NCBI RefSeq assembly: GCF_000517265.1
Contig: NZ_AYSJ01000014.1
Span: 36,430 to 100,429, forward strand
Origin: Photorhabdus khanii NC19
GTDB taxonomy: Bacteria > Pseudomonadota > Gammaproteobacteria > Enterobacterales > Enterobacteriaceae
Reading direction: 5' to 3'
Length of the DNA: 64,000 bases
How positions within the stretch are numbered: the stretch's first letter is position 1; each line of letters opens with the position of its first letter. Below are positions 14,855 through 24,080 of the stretch, piece after piece. The notes beneath the pieces were generated by a model. That model did no database searches and was not told where the DNA came from. It worked only from the letters and a program-made list of their open reading frames with translations. A program made the translations under genes and the position numbers.

Positions 14855-17552
14855 TGTCTGCTCCTTTATTAGCGGAACTCTTTTCTGACCAAACCAAAAT
14901 CAGTACTTCATTATCAGCGGCTTCTACACTGTCACCGATGGCTCCTGCGGTTTGGGGCGATTTTTTCAATGTTAAGTTGGTGACCCGTTCCACTAGAGGT
15001 GACTGCTGAATGGTGGCTAATAACGGGTAGTAATCAATGCGGTTGCCGGTTGTGACGCCGATAGCGCTATCTTCTGCCCACGGCATATATTTTCGGCTGA
15101 GTTCCTGCTGTAACTGATGGCGGCCATAGTCGGGATTAACCCCCGTAGCAAACACCAGTTGATAGCTGATCAGCACGTTAACGTAGGTGGGGTTGTCGAT
15201 TTTGAGGGTGGTCCAGGGGCTGCTGAGTTGGCTTATCCAGTCGGCCATTTCCGCCAGTCGGGCCGGATTCAGGATTGGGCGTAGCGCATCGTCGTTATCT
15301 TTGTAACGGCTGTTGGGGATCACAATCAGTTGTTGCGTTTCCGGAGCCGGGATTTTGGTTAATTCATTGGCGGAAGGGTATTTGACATCAAATATGCTGA
15401 TAAAATTCTCTTTCAGTAGCGTAACAATATTATCCCAACTTAAAGCACGGTTACGATGGGACAACCGGGGCGGAATTCGCGTAAGAAAAGCGGATTCTGT
15501 TTCTTTTGGACGACCGTTCCAGGATGCCCAGGGTTGCTTCACACGGCTAATGGCGACGGACGCGCTGACGGTTTGCTTGATGCTATCGGCGGCTAATCCA
15601 TCGATAAAGTGATCATTTTCAACAGTTTCTGGGTTGATTAATGTAGCGGTGGTGGCGTTATACAGTATGCCTTGCATTTTGGGGTAATTCTCAGGGGCGG
15701 TTTGTTGAGAGATCTCTGCTTTCAACCAGTATCGTCCTGACGGCATTAAGGTTGCCTGATTTGACGCGTCTTGTGGCAATAACGTACTCCATATCCCCCG
15801 GTCAAACAGGTTGTGAGTTTGATCGTGAACCAGTTGATTTAATGGCTGCCAGGTGTTTTGTTGATTCAGATAAGACCAAAATAGCGTAATTTCTTGAACA
15901 CCGACTAATTGCCAGTATAGGGATAAGGTTTGTCCCGGTGACACGTTAGTGAAGCCCAAATAGAGTGCGTCATTGGCGAATGAAGGCGTTTCAGCGTTCG
16001 CGTTTCCCCAACCAAAAGGAGTGAGAGGATAAACGGTATATTGCTCAGTTTTTACTTTAGCGCTGAATGCGATTTGCAACGCACTGATTTGTGGGGTGTA
16101 GGGTAAATTCTTACCGGTCGGATCTTGCCAGTATTGGGTGTGCATAAAATCTTGGTCAACCAATTCTATGCGCACTGATGCAGGCCAGTCATTAGGTGAT
16201 GGATTATCAGACACAGAGTAGTCCATTGTCGGTAAGGTAAAACTCAGGCTTTGTCCTTGTGGTACATCGGTTCCGCCAAATAATGATGGGGTTCCAGTGA
16301 GCTTCTTTCTTTCCTGAGGCGTGACTAAATAGCCCTGGGCTTTAAACGCGCTATTATCCGGTTCAGGGGTGTACCCTTTATACCACGCTTTAAAACTCTT
16401 TGTGGGCAAGCCAACCCATTGCGGAATCAGGGTAAGCGTCGCGTTTTCAGAACCATACCATTCAGGGGCAACCAGATTAAAACCGGAACCCAACAGTGGA
16501 TATTGACCAAAGGGGAAACTGGTTTTATCTGTTTGTTCAGTTCCGCCATCAGAGGCATAGTGCACACTGCGGTTGCCGTTGATATTGATTTCAATACCGG
16601 TAATTTTTGGCAGTATGGGTTGCTGAGCAGTGCCTAATTTTAATACCGGTACGTCGAATGTCATGCCATCAAGGTTATCTGGCGGGTTGATAGGATCAGC
16701 CGTGGATGATAATCCAAGTTCAATGTTCTTTTTGTCGATAAGTTTTACCGACAACGATAACCAGTGATCTTCTGCACTTATTTTGGCGGTGAGATGTTCA
16801 GCTTGACCTTCCCAATCGTTTTCCAGCGTCAAGGTGATATGGCGTTCTCCGGCGGACATAGCAAATAAAGATGAGGTAATCAGATATCCGGATAGAACCG
16901 ACACATCATTAGCTGTTGGGCTAAAAAGTCGGATACCATTTTCAGGTAATGCAATGTTATCCGAAAGATTAAAAGGTATTGCCGATTGCCGGCCATTGTT
17001 GCCATCTTTCCGATACCAACGCAGGTCGGTCAGCGCCCCTTGATTCGCCAATAAATCCGCGTCTGACGCATACTGTAACGAATTGCCAGCGCTATCTTGC
17101 CCGGCATCAAACAGGGTACCTTGTGCTACCAGAAATTCCGCGTTATCTGTATTCAGGGTAACGCTGATAGCAACGCTATCAGCCTGGGCATTTCTGGGGT
17201 TCAGTCCCAGTAATTCTCGATAATAAAGATCACGGTGTCGTGCCGGGAAGGTGTTTAATAAGCGTTTGGTTGTTTCTAATAGTTTTAAAAAAGCCAATAT
17301 AAAAGCTTGATGTGGCGGTAAAAGACCATCGGCTTGATTCGCCTGTTGGTAAATATTGGCTAATTGTTGAGGATCGTTTTTATGAATAAAGTAGAAACTG
17401 TCCCAGAACTGTTTTTTATCTTGATCGAAAGGGATGATTGCGGCGTATTTTTTAAGCCAGTTTAAAATATCCAGCGTGCTTCTTTCATCAAGTTTAAACG
17501 CAGTATTTGGCACGATAGCGGAGAGTTTACTATCTAACTCGGCCTGTCCCAT
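14847..17552 (-). CDS. pvc11: Pvc11, baseplate wedge protein, long form (PVC-B)
   Basis: A 901-residue baseplate J-like wedge protein (Afp11 counterpart). N-terminal landmarks are MGQAELDSKLSAIVPNTAFK and FPARHRDLYYRELLGL. The C-terminal part has HRNRALSWDNIVTLLKE and AIGVTTGNRIDYYPLLATIQ, seen also in PVC-A. Residues of roughly 218-505 form an additional beta-rich region missing from the 621-residue PVC-A copy. The tail ends in a charged, low-complexity stretch. It begins 84 bases after pvc10. The C-terminus overlaps pvc12 by 8 bases. Confidence 0.9.
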   Translation of the reverse strand: MGQAELDSKLSAIVPNTAFKLDERSTLDILNWLKKYAAIIPFDQDKKQFWDSFYFIHKNDPQQLANIYQQANQADGLLPPHQAFILAFLKLLETTKRLLNTFPARHRDLYYRELLGLNPRNAQADSVAISVTLNTDNAEFLVAQGTLFDAGQDSAGNSLQYASDADLLANQGALTDLRWYRKDGNNGRQSAIPFNLSDNIALPENGIRLFSPTANDVSVLSGYLITSSLFAMSAGERHITLTLENDWEGQAEHLTAKISAEDHWLSLSVKLIDKKNIELGLSSTADPINPPDNLDGMTFDVPVLKLGTAQQPILPKITGIEININGNRSVHYASDGGTEQTDKTSFPFGQYPLLGSGFNLVAPEWYGSENATLTLIPQWVGLPTKSFKAWYKGYTPEPDNSAFKAQGYLVTPQERKKLTGTPSLFGGTDVPQGQSLSFTLPTMDYSVSDNPSPNDWPASVRIELVDQDFMHTQYWQDPTGKNLPYTPQISALQIAFSAKVKTEQYTVYPLTPFGWGNANAETPSFANDALYLGFTNVSPGQTLSLYWQLVGVQEITLFWSYLNQQNTWQPLNQLVHDQTHNLFDRGIWSTLLPQDASNQATLMPSGRYWLKAEISQQTAPENYPKMQGILYNATTATLINPETVENDHFIDGLAADSIKQTVSASVAISRVKQPWASWNGRPKETESAFLTRIPPRLSHRNRALSWDNIVTLLKENFISIFDVKYPSANELTKIPAPETQQLIVIPNSRYKDNDDALRPILNPARLAEMADWISQLSSPWTTLKIDNPTYVNVLISYQLVFATGVNPDYGRHQLQQELSRKYMPWAEDSAIGVTTGNRIDYYPLLATIQQSPLVERVTNLTLKKSPQTAGAIGDSVEAADNEVLILVWSEKSSANKGADNG

Positions 17553-17636
17553 ATTTACACCACCTATTATTTGAATATATCCCTGATCAATTCTCAGGAG
17601 ATCATAGTTATTTAGAAATAAGGTTGAAGGGGGGAT

Positions 17637-18053
17637 TTATCCGGCACTGACGATATATTGGCTGGCAATAAAGCGACCTTTTCCCATACTCGGCGTTGTC
17701 ACATCCGGGCCACTCGATGGATTATTCGCCGGTTGTGTCGGGGTGAAACGGGCGGTAAATTGCTGCCCGACCACGATCACCGTGGCGGTGCTGCGACAAA
17801 AGTTTGCCTGCTGGCTGGTATCCAATTGAGCAATGGTGATCATCCCCATGCCGGGTATCGGGTGGCTAGGGGTAATATATTGCGCCTGAAACTGGACCTT
17901 TTTTTCGTCACCCACAATGGCGATCTTTTTGCCTTGGATCTGGGCGTGCCCGCTGCCTCTAATGGTTGCCGGTCCCAGCAGGGTGGCTTGCCGGTTGCCG
18001 AATAGCGGTTCAAATAGCAGATTGTCACCATCCACCACGAGTTGTTTACTCAT
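17637..18053 (-). CDS. pvc10: Pvc10, PAAR-like spike tip (PVC-B)
   Basis: A 138-residue protein, counterpart of Afp10, which forms the membrane-piercing cone on the spike. It starts MSKQLVVDGDNLLFEPLFGN. Beta-rich repeats with Gly and short turns follow (GPATIRGSGHAQIQGKKIAI), then a Pro-rich stretch (ARFTPTQPANNPSSGPD) before a conserved C-terminus (MGKGRFIASQYIVSAG). I chose the ATG at 18053, overlapping the pvc9 stop (ATGA), rather than the upstream in-frame ATG inside pvc9. Confidence 0.85.
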   Translation of the reverse strand: MSKQLVVDGDNLLFEPLFGNRQATLLGPATIRGSGHAQIQGKKIAIVGDEKKVQFQAQYITPSHPIPGMGMITIAQLDTSQQANFCRSTATVIVVGQQFTARFTPTQPANNPSSGPDVTTPSMGKGRFIASQYIVSAG

Positions 18054-18496
18054 AGGTTCACCCACACCTGGCCTTCGCTGACTTCAAGGATGCCATCAAT
18101 TTGTTGGTTGATTTCGCTGCCTCTCAGGGAGTAAGTCACTTGAACATGGAGGGTATTTGGCAAGTCCGTTCTCTGATTGACCTGAATCACCGTGATTTCC
18201 GCGCGCGGTTCATAACGCAGTACGCGTTCTTCAATTCGAGTTTGGATTTCTGCTATCAGTGCATCATTGATATTGGCAAACAGATAATCATTCAGGCCAC
18301 AACCGTAATCTTCACGCATAATTCTTTCGCCGGGTTCAGTGAGAAAGAGAATTTTCATGCTTTGGCGAACATTTTCCGCACCGGCTGCCATTTGGACACC
18401 GGTGGGTATTTCTGACTGTATATTCTCTTGGATAAAAAACTGTGGCGGAAAAGCCCAACCCCGGCCATAAATATCGGCTAATATGTTGTCTGTCAT
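18050..18496 (-). CDS. pvc9: Pvc9, gp25-like baseplate protein (PVC-B)
   Basis: A 148-residue protein of the T4 gp25/GPW family (Afp9), the wedge piece that nucleates sheath assembly. The family core is visible as ENVRQSMKILFLTEPGERIM followed by REDYGCGLNDYLFANI, with the conserved TxPGER and CGL elements. The C-terminal half (RIEERVLRYEPRAEITVIQV) is the typical helix-strand end. Its stop overlaps the pvc10 start; it starts 12 bases after pvc8. Confidence 0.92.
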   Translation of the reverse strand: MTDNILADIYGRGWAFPPQFFIQENIQSEIPTGVQMAAGAENVRQSMKILFLTEPGERIMREDYGCGLNDYLFANINDALIAEIQTRIEERVLRYEPRAEITVIQVNQRTDLPNTLHVQVTYSLRGSEINQQIDGILEVSEGQVWVNL

Positions 18497-18508
18497 TTTG
18501 CTGTCCTA

Positions 18509-20110
18509 TTATTGTGTTAAGTTAATTTTCGCACCTTTAATATCGACGCCGGACTTTCCAGTGGCTGACAAGGATTTTTCCGCCTGTAGGTTAATTTCCT
18601 GGGCTTTGGTGATCAGATTTTTCGCTGAATCTAGCGTGATATCTTTATCCTGTTGCAGTGATAATGAATGTTTTCCGCTATTAAGGGCGGCAATTTTATC
18701 TTGATGATTGAACACTAATGCTTGTTGATTATCCCCTTGTTTAATGACCAGGGTTTTTATTGGATTTTTTTCACTGGGTGCTATTGGTGCTTTATTTTTC
18801 GGGTTGTGCATAGCGCCTAATATCACCGGGAAGCGGGGATCGCATTCAAAGAAGCCGATAATCACCTCATCCCCCGGTTCCGGGTAGAAACAGAACCCGC
18901 TTTCATGACTGGCATAAGGTTTACCCAGTCGGGCAAAAAGTACGCTGTTGGTTAAGTTTAACGCCGGTATTCTGACCGGAATTCGGTCCAGTGACTGCTT
19001 GTCCTGTTGGTATTTTTCCACAATCCCTACATGCAGCTCTTTAACTTGCGGGATCGCCGGTTCTGCCTCCGGCAACAGGCCCAGAGTTAGCCGGGTGCGC
19101 CAGCCTTGCCGCTGATTGATGGTTTGACTGACGCCGGTGATAACGCTTTTACCATCCATTCCCTGACCAAAGCCGCTTAACGCCAGAACATCCCCCGGTT
19201 GATAGCGGCTATTCCCTGCGACTTCAACATTGCCGGAGACGTTATCACTTCGCAGGTTATTCAGGATGCCTTGCGCAAGGTATTTGGCTTGTTCATTATC
19301 TTGCGGATAGCTAAAAACCCATTGCCATGTCTGATCGGATAAGGTTGCCAAACTGTCTGGCGCGAGTTGACCACTGCCAAACCCGCTGTTTTTTGCCTGA
19401 GTGGCCTGAGACAGTTTTTGTTGTGCGATATCCCAGGATTGTACGCTCACCGTTTTGGGGCTGTGCCGGTTATCCCATTGCAGATCTGCCTCAAACAGCA
19501 CAATGTCTTGATCACCGGTACGTTGTTTAATTGTGTGCACGGTCGATTGATTCAGTGATTCTGGCGTCACCAGCGTGACCGTCTCGTTACCGGGTAATAA
19601 CCAGATATTGGTGGCGATCAGCCGGTTTTTTAAGAATTTCCAGTCATGGCAGCGAAACTGGACCATTTGCTCATGTTCAGTTTTAAGCTGAGGCGCCTGT
19701 TTTATCGTGACAGGTATACCTGCTTGACTGAATAGTTTTCTGATAATGGCTTCATCACTTTGTTGACTGAATAACTGTGAATGGAAATTGTCAGTGAGTT
19801 TTTGCAGTGGATGTTTCGCCGTTAGGGTAACCAGACTGTCCTGACCTTTGAACTTAAGCGCTTGCCGAACAATGATCCCTTTAAACAACACGGTTTTTTG
19901 CAGTCTCACGATCAGTTCTTGATTGGGCCGACAGCTTGTGAGTTCAGCTTGAGCTTTAGCGGCAAAAATCGCGTTGGCGTCACCGGCTACGCTAAGCGTG
20001 ATATTGGCTGTGGGGATACCGTTGATTGGGTGGTTTACGGTCAGACTCATCACAGAAAACTGGCTGAGGGTTTTCCCCGCTATTTTAACGTCTATCGCCG
20101 GTATCTTCAT
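18509..20110 (-). CDS. pvc8: Pvc8, VgrG-like central spike/hub (PVC-B)
   Basis: A 533-residue gp27-gp5 fusion spike (Afp8, VgrG-like). The N-terminal 350 residues form the hub part (phage GPD-like: LIVRLQKTVLFKGIIVRQ, FRCHDWKFLKNRLI). An OB-fold follows near 360-445 (FARLGKPYASHESGFCFYPE, GDEVIIGFFECDPRFPVILG). The C-terminal 90 residues are a short beta-prism with repeating hydrophobic/polar strands (LSLQQDKDITLDSAKNLITK). There is no enzymatic C-terminal extension. The start overlaps pvc7 by 4 bases (ATGA). Confidence 0.93.
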   Translation of the reverse strand: MKIPAIDVKIAGKTLSQFSVMSLTVNHPINGIPTANITLSVAGDANAIFAAKAQAELTSCRPNQELIVRLQKTVLFKGIIVRQALKFKGQDSLVTLTAKHPLQKLTDNFHSQLFSQQSDEAIIRKLFSQAGIPVTIKQAPQLKTEHEQMVQFRCHDWKFLKNRLIATNIWLLPGNETVTLVTPESLNQSTVHTIKQRTGDQDIVLFEADLQWDNRHSPKTVSVQSWDIAQQKLSQATQAKNSGFGSGQLAPDSLATLSDQTWQWVFSYPQDNEQAKYLAQGILNNLRSDNVSGNVEVAGNSRYQPGDVLALSGFGQGMDGKSVITGVSQTINQRQGWRTRLTLGLLPEAEPAIPQVKELHVGIVEKYQQDKQSLDRIPVRIPALNLTNSVLFARLGKPYASHESGFCFYPEPGDEVIIGFFECDPRFPVILGAMHNPKNKAPIAPSEKNPIKTLVIKQGDNQQALVFNHQDKIAALNSGKHSLSLQQDKDITLDSAKNLITKAQEINLQAEKSLSATGKSGVDIKGAKINLTQ

Positions 20111-20790
20111 GCATCCCCCTGTGCCTGTAGCGTTTGCCCCGGGGTGAAATCATCAAGATTATCCAGATTGTTTTGCCAGGCGAGGGTGAGGTAATCAATG
20201 CCGCCTGCCAGAGAAGCCCCGGCGCCTAAGGCGATTAACGGCAGAGAGAGCATATCGGTCACGCTGACTGCGGTGATCGGCGGTGATTTTAACTGCTGTT
20301 CAGTGGCTTGAATAACAAAGCTTTCGTCCGCAATCAGCGATAACGTGGCGCTGGCTCGCAGTGGCGTAGCGTCCCGGTCAAATAGGGTGTAATTGAGGGT
20401 GAGATCACTAGCCCGGCAGGCGAAATAACCTTTGTTTTCCCAACGCATTTTGCCCCATTTGATTTTGAGGAAGTGGGGCACGTTGGTGCTGGCATCCACC
20501 GTACACAAAGCTTTCAAGGTTGCTAGTTGGGTTTCTACCGGGATGTTGTTGCCCGGCATGGTCGCGTCAAATAGCAGAACTAACGTCAAACCGGCGGGTT
20601 GTGATAGCACATATCGGCTGCTTTGGCTGGCATTGTTAACGCTTTCATCCTGTTGGTAGTGGGTTTGATAATCGAGCTGGATCCCATCAGGGTTATACAT
20701 TGCCTGTAAGCTGCCTACGGAGATTTTCCCTTCCCGGTCTTTAAAGGCGGTCAGGGTGAGTTTGGACAGGCTGCGTTCAATTAAGCTCAT
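20107..20790 (-). CDS. pvc7: Pvc7, tube-spike adaptor, gp53/LysM-type (PVC-B)
   Basis: A 227-residue protein of the contractile injection system tube/adaptor family (Afp7, gp53-like), joining tube to hub. It starts [20 protein letters not shown]; an upstream in-frame ATG exists at 20808 but the chosen one has GGAGG seven bases before it. Conserved landmarks are [20 protein letters not shown] and [17 protein letters not shown]. The C-terminus ([20 protein letters not shown]) looks LysM-like. It overlaps the end of pvc6 by 14 bases. Confidence 0.88.
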   Translation of the reverse strand: MSLIERSLSKLTLTAFKDREGKISVGSLQAMYNPDGIQLDYQTHYQQDESVNNASQSSRYVLSQPAGLTLVLLFDATMPGNNIPVETQLATLKALCTVDASTNVPHFLKIKWGKMRWENKGYFACRASDLTLNYTLFDRDATPLRASATLSLIADESFVIQATEQQLKSPPITAVSVTDMLSLPLIALGAGASLAGGIDYLTLAWQNNLDNLDDFTPGQTLQAQGDA

Positions 20791-20956
20791 AATAGCCTCC
20801 TGTTTCACGCAACGCCTCTAACACTTCCCGTTTGATAATCTCGATCAGACGGGCGTTATCTAGCGTCTCTTGGGCTAATGTCTGTGATGTGATGGGATTA
20901 CTCTCGGAATCAGTCACTTTAGCTCGAATAATCAGCTCCTTAATTTCGACGGTCAT
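20777..20956 (-). CDS. pvc6: Pvc6, small baseplate-associated protein (PVC-B)
   Basis: A 59-residue frame, [20 protein letters not shown] to [12 protein letters not shown]. It is nearly identical in length and sequence to the PVC-A copy and sits in the Afp6 position between the second tube gene and pvc7. It is predicted to be a short strand followed by a charged helix. It overlaps pvc5 by 4 bases and pvc7 by 14, so all three are probably coupled in translation. The role in the particle is poorly known. Confidence 0.85.
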   Translation of the reverse strand: MTVEIKELIIRAKVTDSESNPITSQTLAQETLDNARLIEIIKREVLEALRETGGYYELN

Positions 20957-21411
20957 ACTTTTACTCCTAACCAGCGCATATCTTGATAACGCAACTCCAG
21001 TGAATTCACCAAAACGGTATTGCTATTGGCGTCAAAGTCGCCGGTGGACCAGCGTACCGGTAGTGCGTTGCTTAATGTCCAACTTGCCACGGGTAACGAA
21101 TTTTCATTCAGTAACATAATCACGACATCGGCATAGACCGCTTTTTCGCCACGCAGGACACGATCAAACACCAGCGTGAGGGGTGTCACCGTCATCACGC
21201 CACGCTCCAACATCAGACTGCCATGTTGGATTTTTTCGGCCAGCCAGGTATTTCTGGCGTTTTCCCCGCCTTGGCTGTGTTGGCTAGTTTGTAACTCACG
21301 GCTCAGGCCCGATATCCGTTGAAAGGCGATATCCAGTGGACTGGGAATGTTGTTAAAAAGAAAACTGGTGATAAAACGGTGTGACACTGCCGGGGTGTAG
21401 AGGTTGTTCAT
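20953..21411 (-). CDS. pvc5: Pvc5, inner tube protein, gp19-like (PVC-B)
   Basis: A 152-residue member of the gp19/Hcp-like tube family (Afp5), forming a ring next to the hub. Landmarks: [20 protein letters not shown] near the N-terminus, [19 protein letters not shown] in the middle and [20 protein letters not shown] at the end, the usual gp19 closing strand. It is one of the best conserved genes between PVC-A and PVC-B. It starts 18 bases after pvc4, with a GAGGCAAC ribosome site. Confidence 0.9.
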   Translation of the reverse strand: MNNLYTPAVSHRFITSFLFNNIPSPLDIAFQRISGLSRELQTSQHSQGGENARNTWLAEKIQHGSLMLERGVMTVTPLTLVFDRVLRGEKAVYADVVIMLLNENSLPVASWTLSNALPVRWSTGDFDANSNTVLVNSLELRYQDMRWLGVKV

Positions 21412-21429
21412 ATGTTGCCTCTGTTTAAC

Positions 21430-22620
21430 TTAGCGGGTGGTACCGGTACGGGTATCGAATGTCAGGCTTAACTCAATAAATTCGGCTGGAATTAAGACCG
21501 CGAGGCTGATTTTTATGATCATTTTTCCGGCCCGTATATCGGCTTCATTCATTGATTCACCAACACCGAGCAACACCTTGAAAGCTTGATCTTCTTGGGT
21601 TCCTCGTAGCCCGCCGTTTAACCATAACTGGCGTAACCAGTTATAGGTTTGCCCTTTAAACTTCATCCAGGTGATGGCGTTATTGGGTTCAAAGACGAAG
21701 GCCCGGCCTAGTTGAGTCATATGGGCTTCGATATAAGAAACCAGACGACGGATCTGGATATAACGCCAGAGGGAACCGGGGGTATTGTCCAAGGTTCGGC
21801 ATCCCCAGATCCTAATGCCTTTGCCGGGAAAGCTGCGGACTAGATTCAGCGAGGTGCCATCTGGGTTAAAGAGTGCATTCGCTTCAATATAAGAGTGTAC
21901 CGGGCTAATGACTTTGGCTAAGGCAATGTTGGCCGGAGCGGTCCATACGCCTTGTTGGTTATCGTTACGCTGGATGACGGCAGCTACTGCGGCGGTCGGT
22001 GAAAGTACGATAGGGTTTTGCGTATTATCCTGATAGGCGCTTTTTAGCCGCGGCCAGTATACGGCACCCCATTGTTGATCAGCGGAAGAAAACCGTTTTA
22101 AACACTCAGCAGCTAATGTGGGATTGTCTGGGGCATCCAATAATCCCATGATACCGCGTCGGCTCTTGCAAAGATTGAGCACCGATTGCCAAAATTGTAA
22201 CCAAAGATCTCTTTGAATATAGGAAATATCTGTCTGATTAAAGCGGATAACATCTGGGGTGATAATCAGGGTAATGTCGTTCTCTGCGGCAATCGTTTGA
22301 GTCAGCCACTCTTGTTGTAGTGCAGTGATCAATGACGGAAAATCGCTTAATTGTTTATCAGTACCCAGTGACAGCACATAAGCTTGTTGACCGCCGTTTT
22401 CAAAGAAATGGCGCACGGCATAGTACATTAACCCTGTTTTTTTAAACGACAGGGTAAAATCGGCTAAGCTATTTAGTTTGATGGTGGTTTTATCACTGAC
22501 ATGGCTATTTTCAGCAGGTTGGGTATAACCAATAAAAACCGGTATACCGATAAACGAGTCATCCTGTTTTGGGGATATCAGATTTTCTGTGACGGTGACG
22601 CTCGGCCGTGTTATCTCCAT
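21430..22620 (-). CDS. pvc4: Pvc4, sheath protein (PVC-B)
   Basis: A 396-residue member of the phage tail sheath family (Afp4), the sheath variant expected next to the baseplate. It starts MEITRPSVTVTENLI. It has the sheath core (GVWTAPANIALAKVISPVHS; RIWGCRTLDNTPGSLWRYIQ) and the C-terminal interlocking part (ADIRAGKMIIKISLAVLIPA EFI, written here with a break). It lacks the IILQF end of Pvc2/3. It is preceded by a conserved hairpin in the gap to pvc3 and by the ribosome site GGAGACG. Confidence 0.9.
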   Translation of the reverse strand: MEITRPSVTVTENLISPKQDDSFIGIPVFIGYTQPAENSHVSDKTTIKLNSLADFTLSFKKTGLMYYAVRHFFENGGQQAYVLSLGTDKQLSDFPSLITALQQEWLTQTIAAENDITLIITPDVIRFNQTDISYIQRDLWLQFWQSVLNLCKSRRGIMGLLDAPDNPTLAAECLKRFSSADQQWGAVYWPRLKSAYQDNTQNPIVLSPTAAVAAVIQRNDNQQGVWTAPANIALAKVISPVHSYIEANALFNPDGTSLNLVRSFPGKGIRIWGCRTLDNTPGSLWRYIQIRRLVSYIEAHMTQLGRAFVFEPNNAITWMKFKGQTYNWLRQLWLNGGLRGTQEDQAFKVLLGVGESMNEADIRAGKMIIKISLAVLIPAEFIELSLTFDTRTGTTR

Positions 22621-22643
22621 TATCGTCTCCTTAACGACTGAAT

Positions 22644-22666
22644 AGACGCGGTGTTTAACCGCGTCT
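22644..22666 (-). other. Conserved intercistronic hairpin between pvc3 and pvc4 (PVC-B)
   Basis: A perfect 9-bp stem, AGACGCGGT / ACCGCGTCT, with a 5-base loop. The stem is identical in the PVC-A gap (46332-46354) while the loop differs, as expected of a selected RNA structure. No T-run follows on either strand, so a simple terminator is unlikely; an mRNA stabiliser or processing site that tunes the sheath genes is more plausible. Confidence 0.65.
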
Positions 22667-22674
22667 CAGTACGA

Positions 22675-24069
22675 TTACTGTGCTACATTTTGTGAAAACT
22701 GAAGGATAATAAATTCAGCCGGACGTACCGCAGCCATGCCCACTTTGACAATCATTTTCCCTTGTTTAATGTCGTCGTCAGACATGGTGATGCCTTTACC
22801 AATCTGAACAAAATAGGCTTCTTGCGGTTTATTGCCTGCTAATGCCCCTTGTTGCCATAAGGAATAGAGATAGTTGTCAATGGCTGACTTCACTCGTTCC
22901 CAGGTGGGTTGGCTGTTGAATTCAAAGACGACGGATTGCATAGCTTGTTTGATATCTCGCTCTGCGCTATTAAAGAGACGCCGTACCGGAATGTAACGCC
23001 AGTTGTCATCATTTTGCAGAGTACGTGCGCCCCACACCACAAATCCCCGATGGTTGAAGTAGCGGATGGCATTGATGCCCTGTTGATTCATGGTGCCTTG
23101 TTCATCGTCATTGAGTCGTTCAGTGACATCACCAATTCCGCTTAGCACGACATTCGCCGGGGCTTTCCAGACACCACGGCTGGCGTCCGTGGCGCAGTAG
23201 ACTCCCGCCATCACTGCACTGGCAGGAATAGTGTTGCCGTTGGCGGTTATTTTGTCCTGTATTGCTTTAACAACTTGTTGGTAGACAGCGAGGTTTTTCT
23301 GTTTGAGTTGCGCCAGATTTGTGATTGCATCGGGTTTTGTTTCTGCATCTTCATAACCTGAAACTACGATCAGGCTATCTTCCACTGGAATAAGTTGTGA
23401 GACTTTCACCGCCGGATAGTAAGTTGCGGTTTGCGATTGCACATTAACGCCAGGTATGCTGGTTTTAGTTTGGCTGTCAGCGATCAGGAAATGCCCGGCA
23501 TTCAATAATGCGGGTGTTAAGCTGCCGTATATTGCACTCTGGTAAGAAGAATCCTGTTCAGGGCAGACGATTAAGGTAATCTCCAGAGCTTGCTCAATTA
23601 ACTCGGGGATTAATGCCAAAGTGGCAGTCTCTTGGGGATTAGCAACCGGCAGGATATAACAAGGTCCACCGCCATTTTGAAAATAAAGTTTTACCGCATC
23701 ACTACTTGTTGTGTAAGTACCGACAGTGACAGCGTAAGTGTAACTGGAGCCTGTATCACCCGCGTTAACAGCGATATTGGTAGTGGCAACAACCGCTGTA
23801 TCGTTTTCAACGTTCCCGGAAGGAGGAGAGGGAGGCGGTGGTGTTGGTTTTGTCGATGTGATGGCGATTGACGTAATACAACCGACATTAAATAGATTCA
23901 TAAAATCCAGCCAGCTACTAACACGTATCGCTTTTAGGGTTGCACGGGTTTCTTTAGGCTGGAAGCGGCCAATAAAAACAGGTATTGCGGTGTTCCCGTG
24001 GCTGATAGAGAGCGATAATGACGCATCTTCTTCAATATAGACGCCGGGATAGGTCGGTGTTGTTGGCAT
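22675..24069 (-). CDS. pvc3: Pvc3, sheath protein with variable insertion (PVC-B)
   Basis: A 464-residue tail sheath protein (Afp3). N-terminus MPTTPTYPGVYIEEDASLSL; C-terminal core RGVWKAPANVVLSG, GFVVWGARTLQNDDNWRYIP and the closing RPAEFIILQFSQNVAQ. Compared with Pvc2 it carries an insertion near residues 70-120 that includes a Pro/Ser run (TPPPPSPPSGN) and a Thr/Val/Ala-rich stretch. I chose the ATG at 24069 (ribosome site GGGAGGCAGC) rather than the one 12 bases upstream overlapping pvc2. Confidence 0.92.
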   Translation of the reverse strand: MPTTPTYPGVYIEEDASLSLSISHGNTAIPVFIGRFQPKETRATLKAIRVSSWLDFMNLFNVGCITSIAITSTKPTPPPPSPPSGNVENDTAVVATTNIAVNAGDTGSSYTYAVTVGTYTTSSDAVKLYFQNGGGPCYILPVANPQETATLALIPELIEQALEITLIVCPEQDSSYQSAIYGSLTPALLNAGHFLIADSQTKTSIPGVNVQSQTATYYPAVKVSQLIPVEDSLIVVSGYEDAETKPDAITNLAQLKQKNLAVYQQVVKAIQDKITANGNTIPASAVMAGVYCATDASRGVWKAPANVVLSGIGDVTERLNDDEQGTMNQQGINAIRYFNHRGFVVWGARTLQNDDNWRYIPVRRLFNSAERDIKQAMQSVVFEFNSQPTWERVKSAIDNYLYSLWQQGALAGNKPQEAYFVQIGKGITMSDDDIKQGKMIVKVGMAAVRPAEFIILQFSQNVAQ

Positions 24070-24080
24070 GCTGCCTCCCA

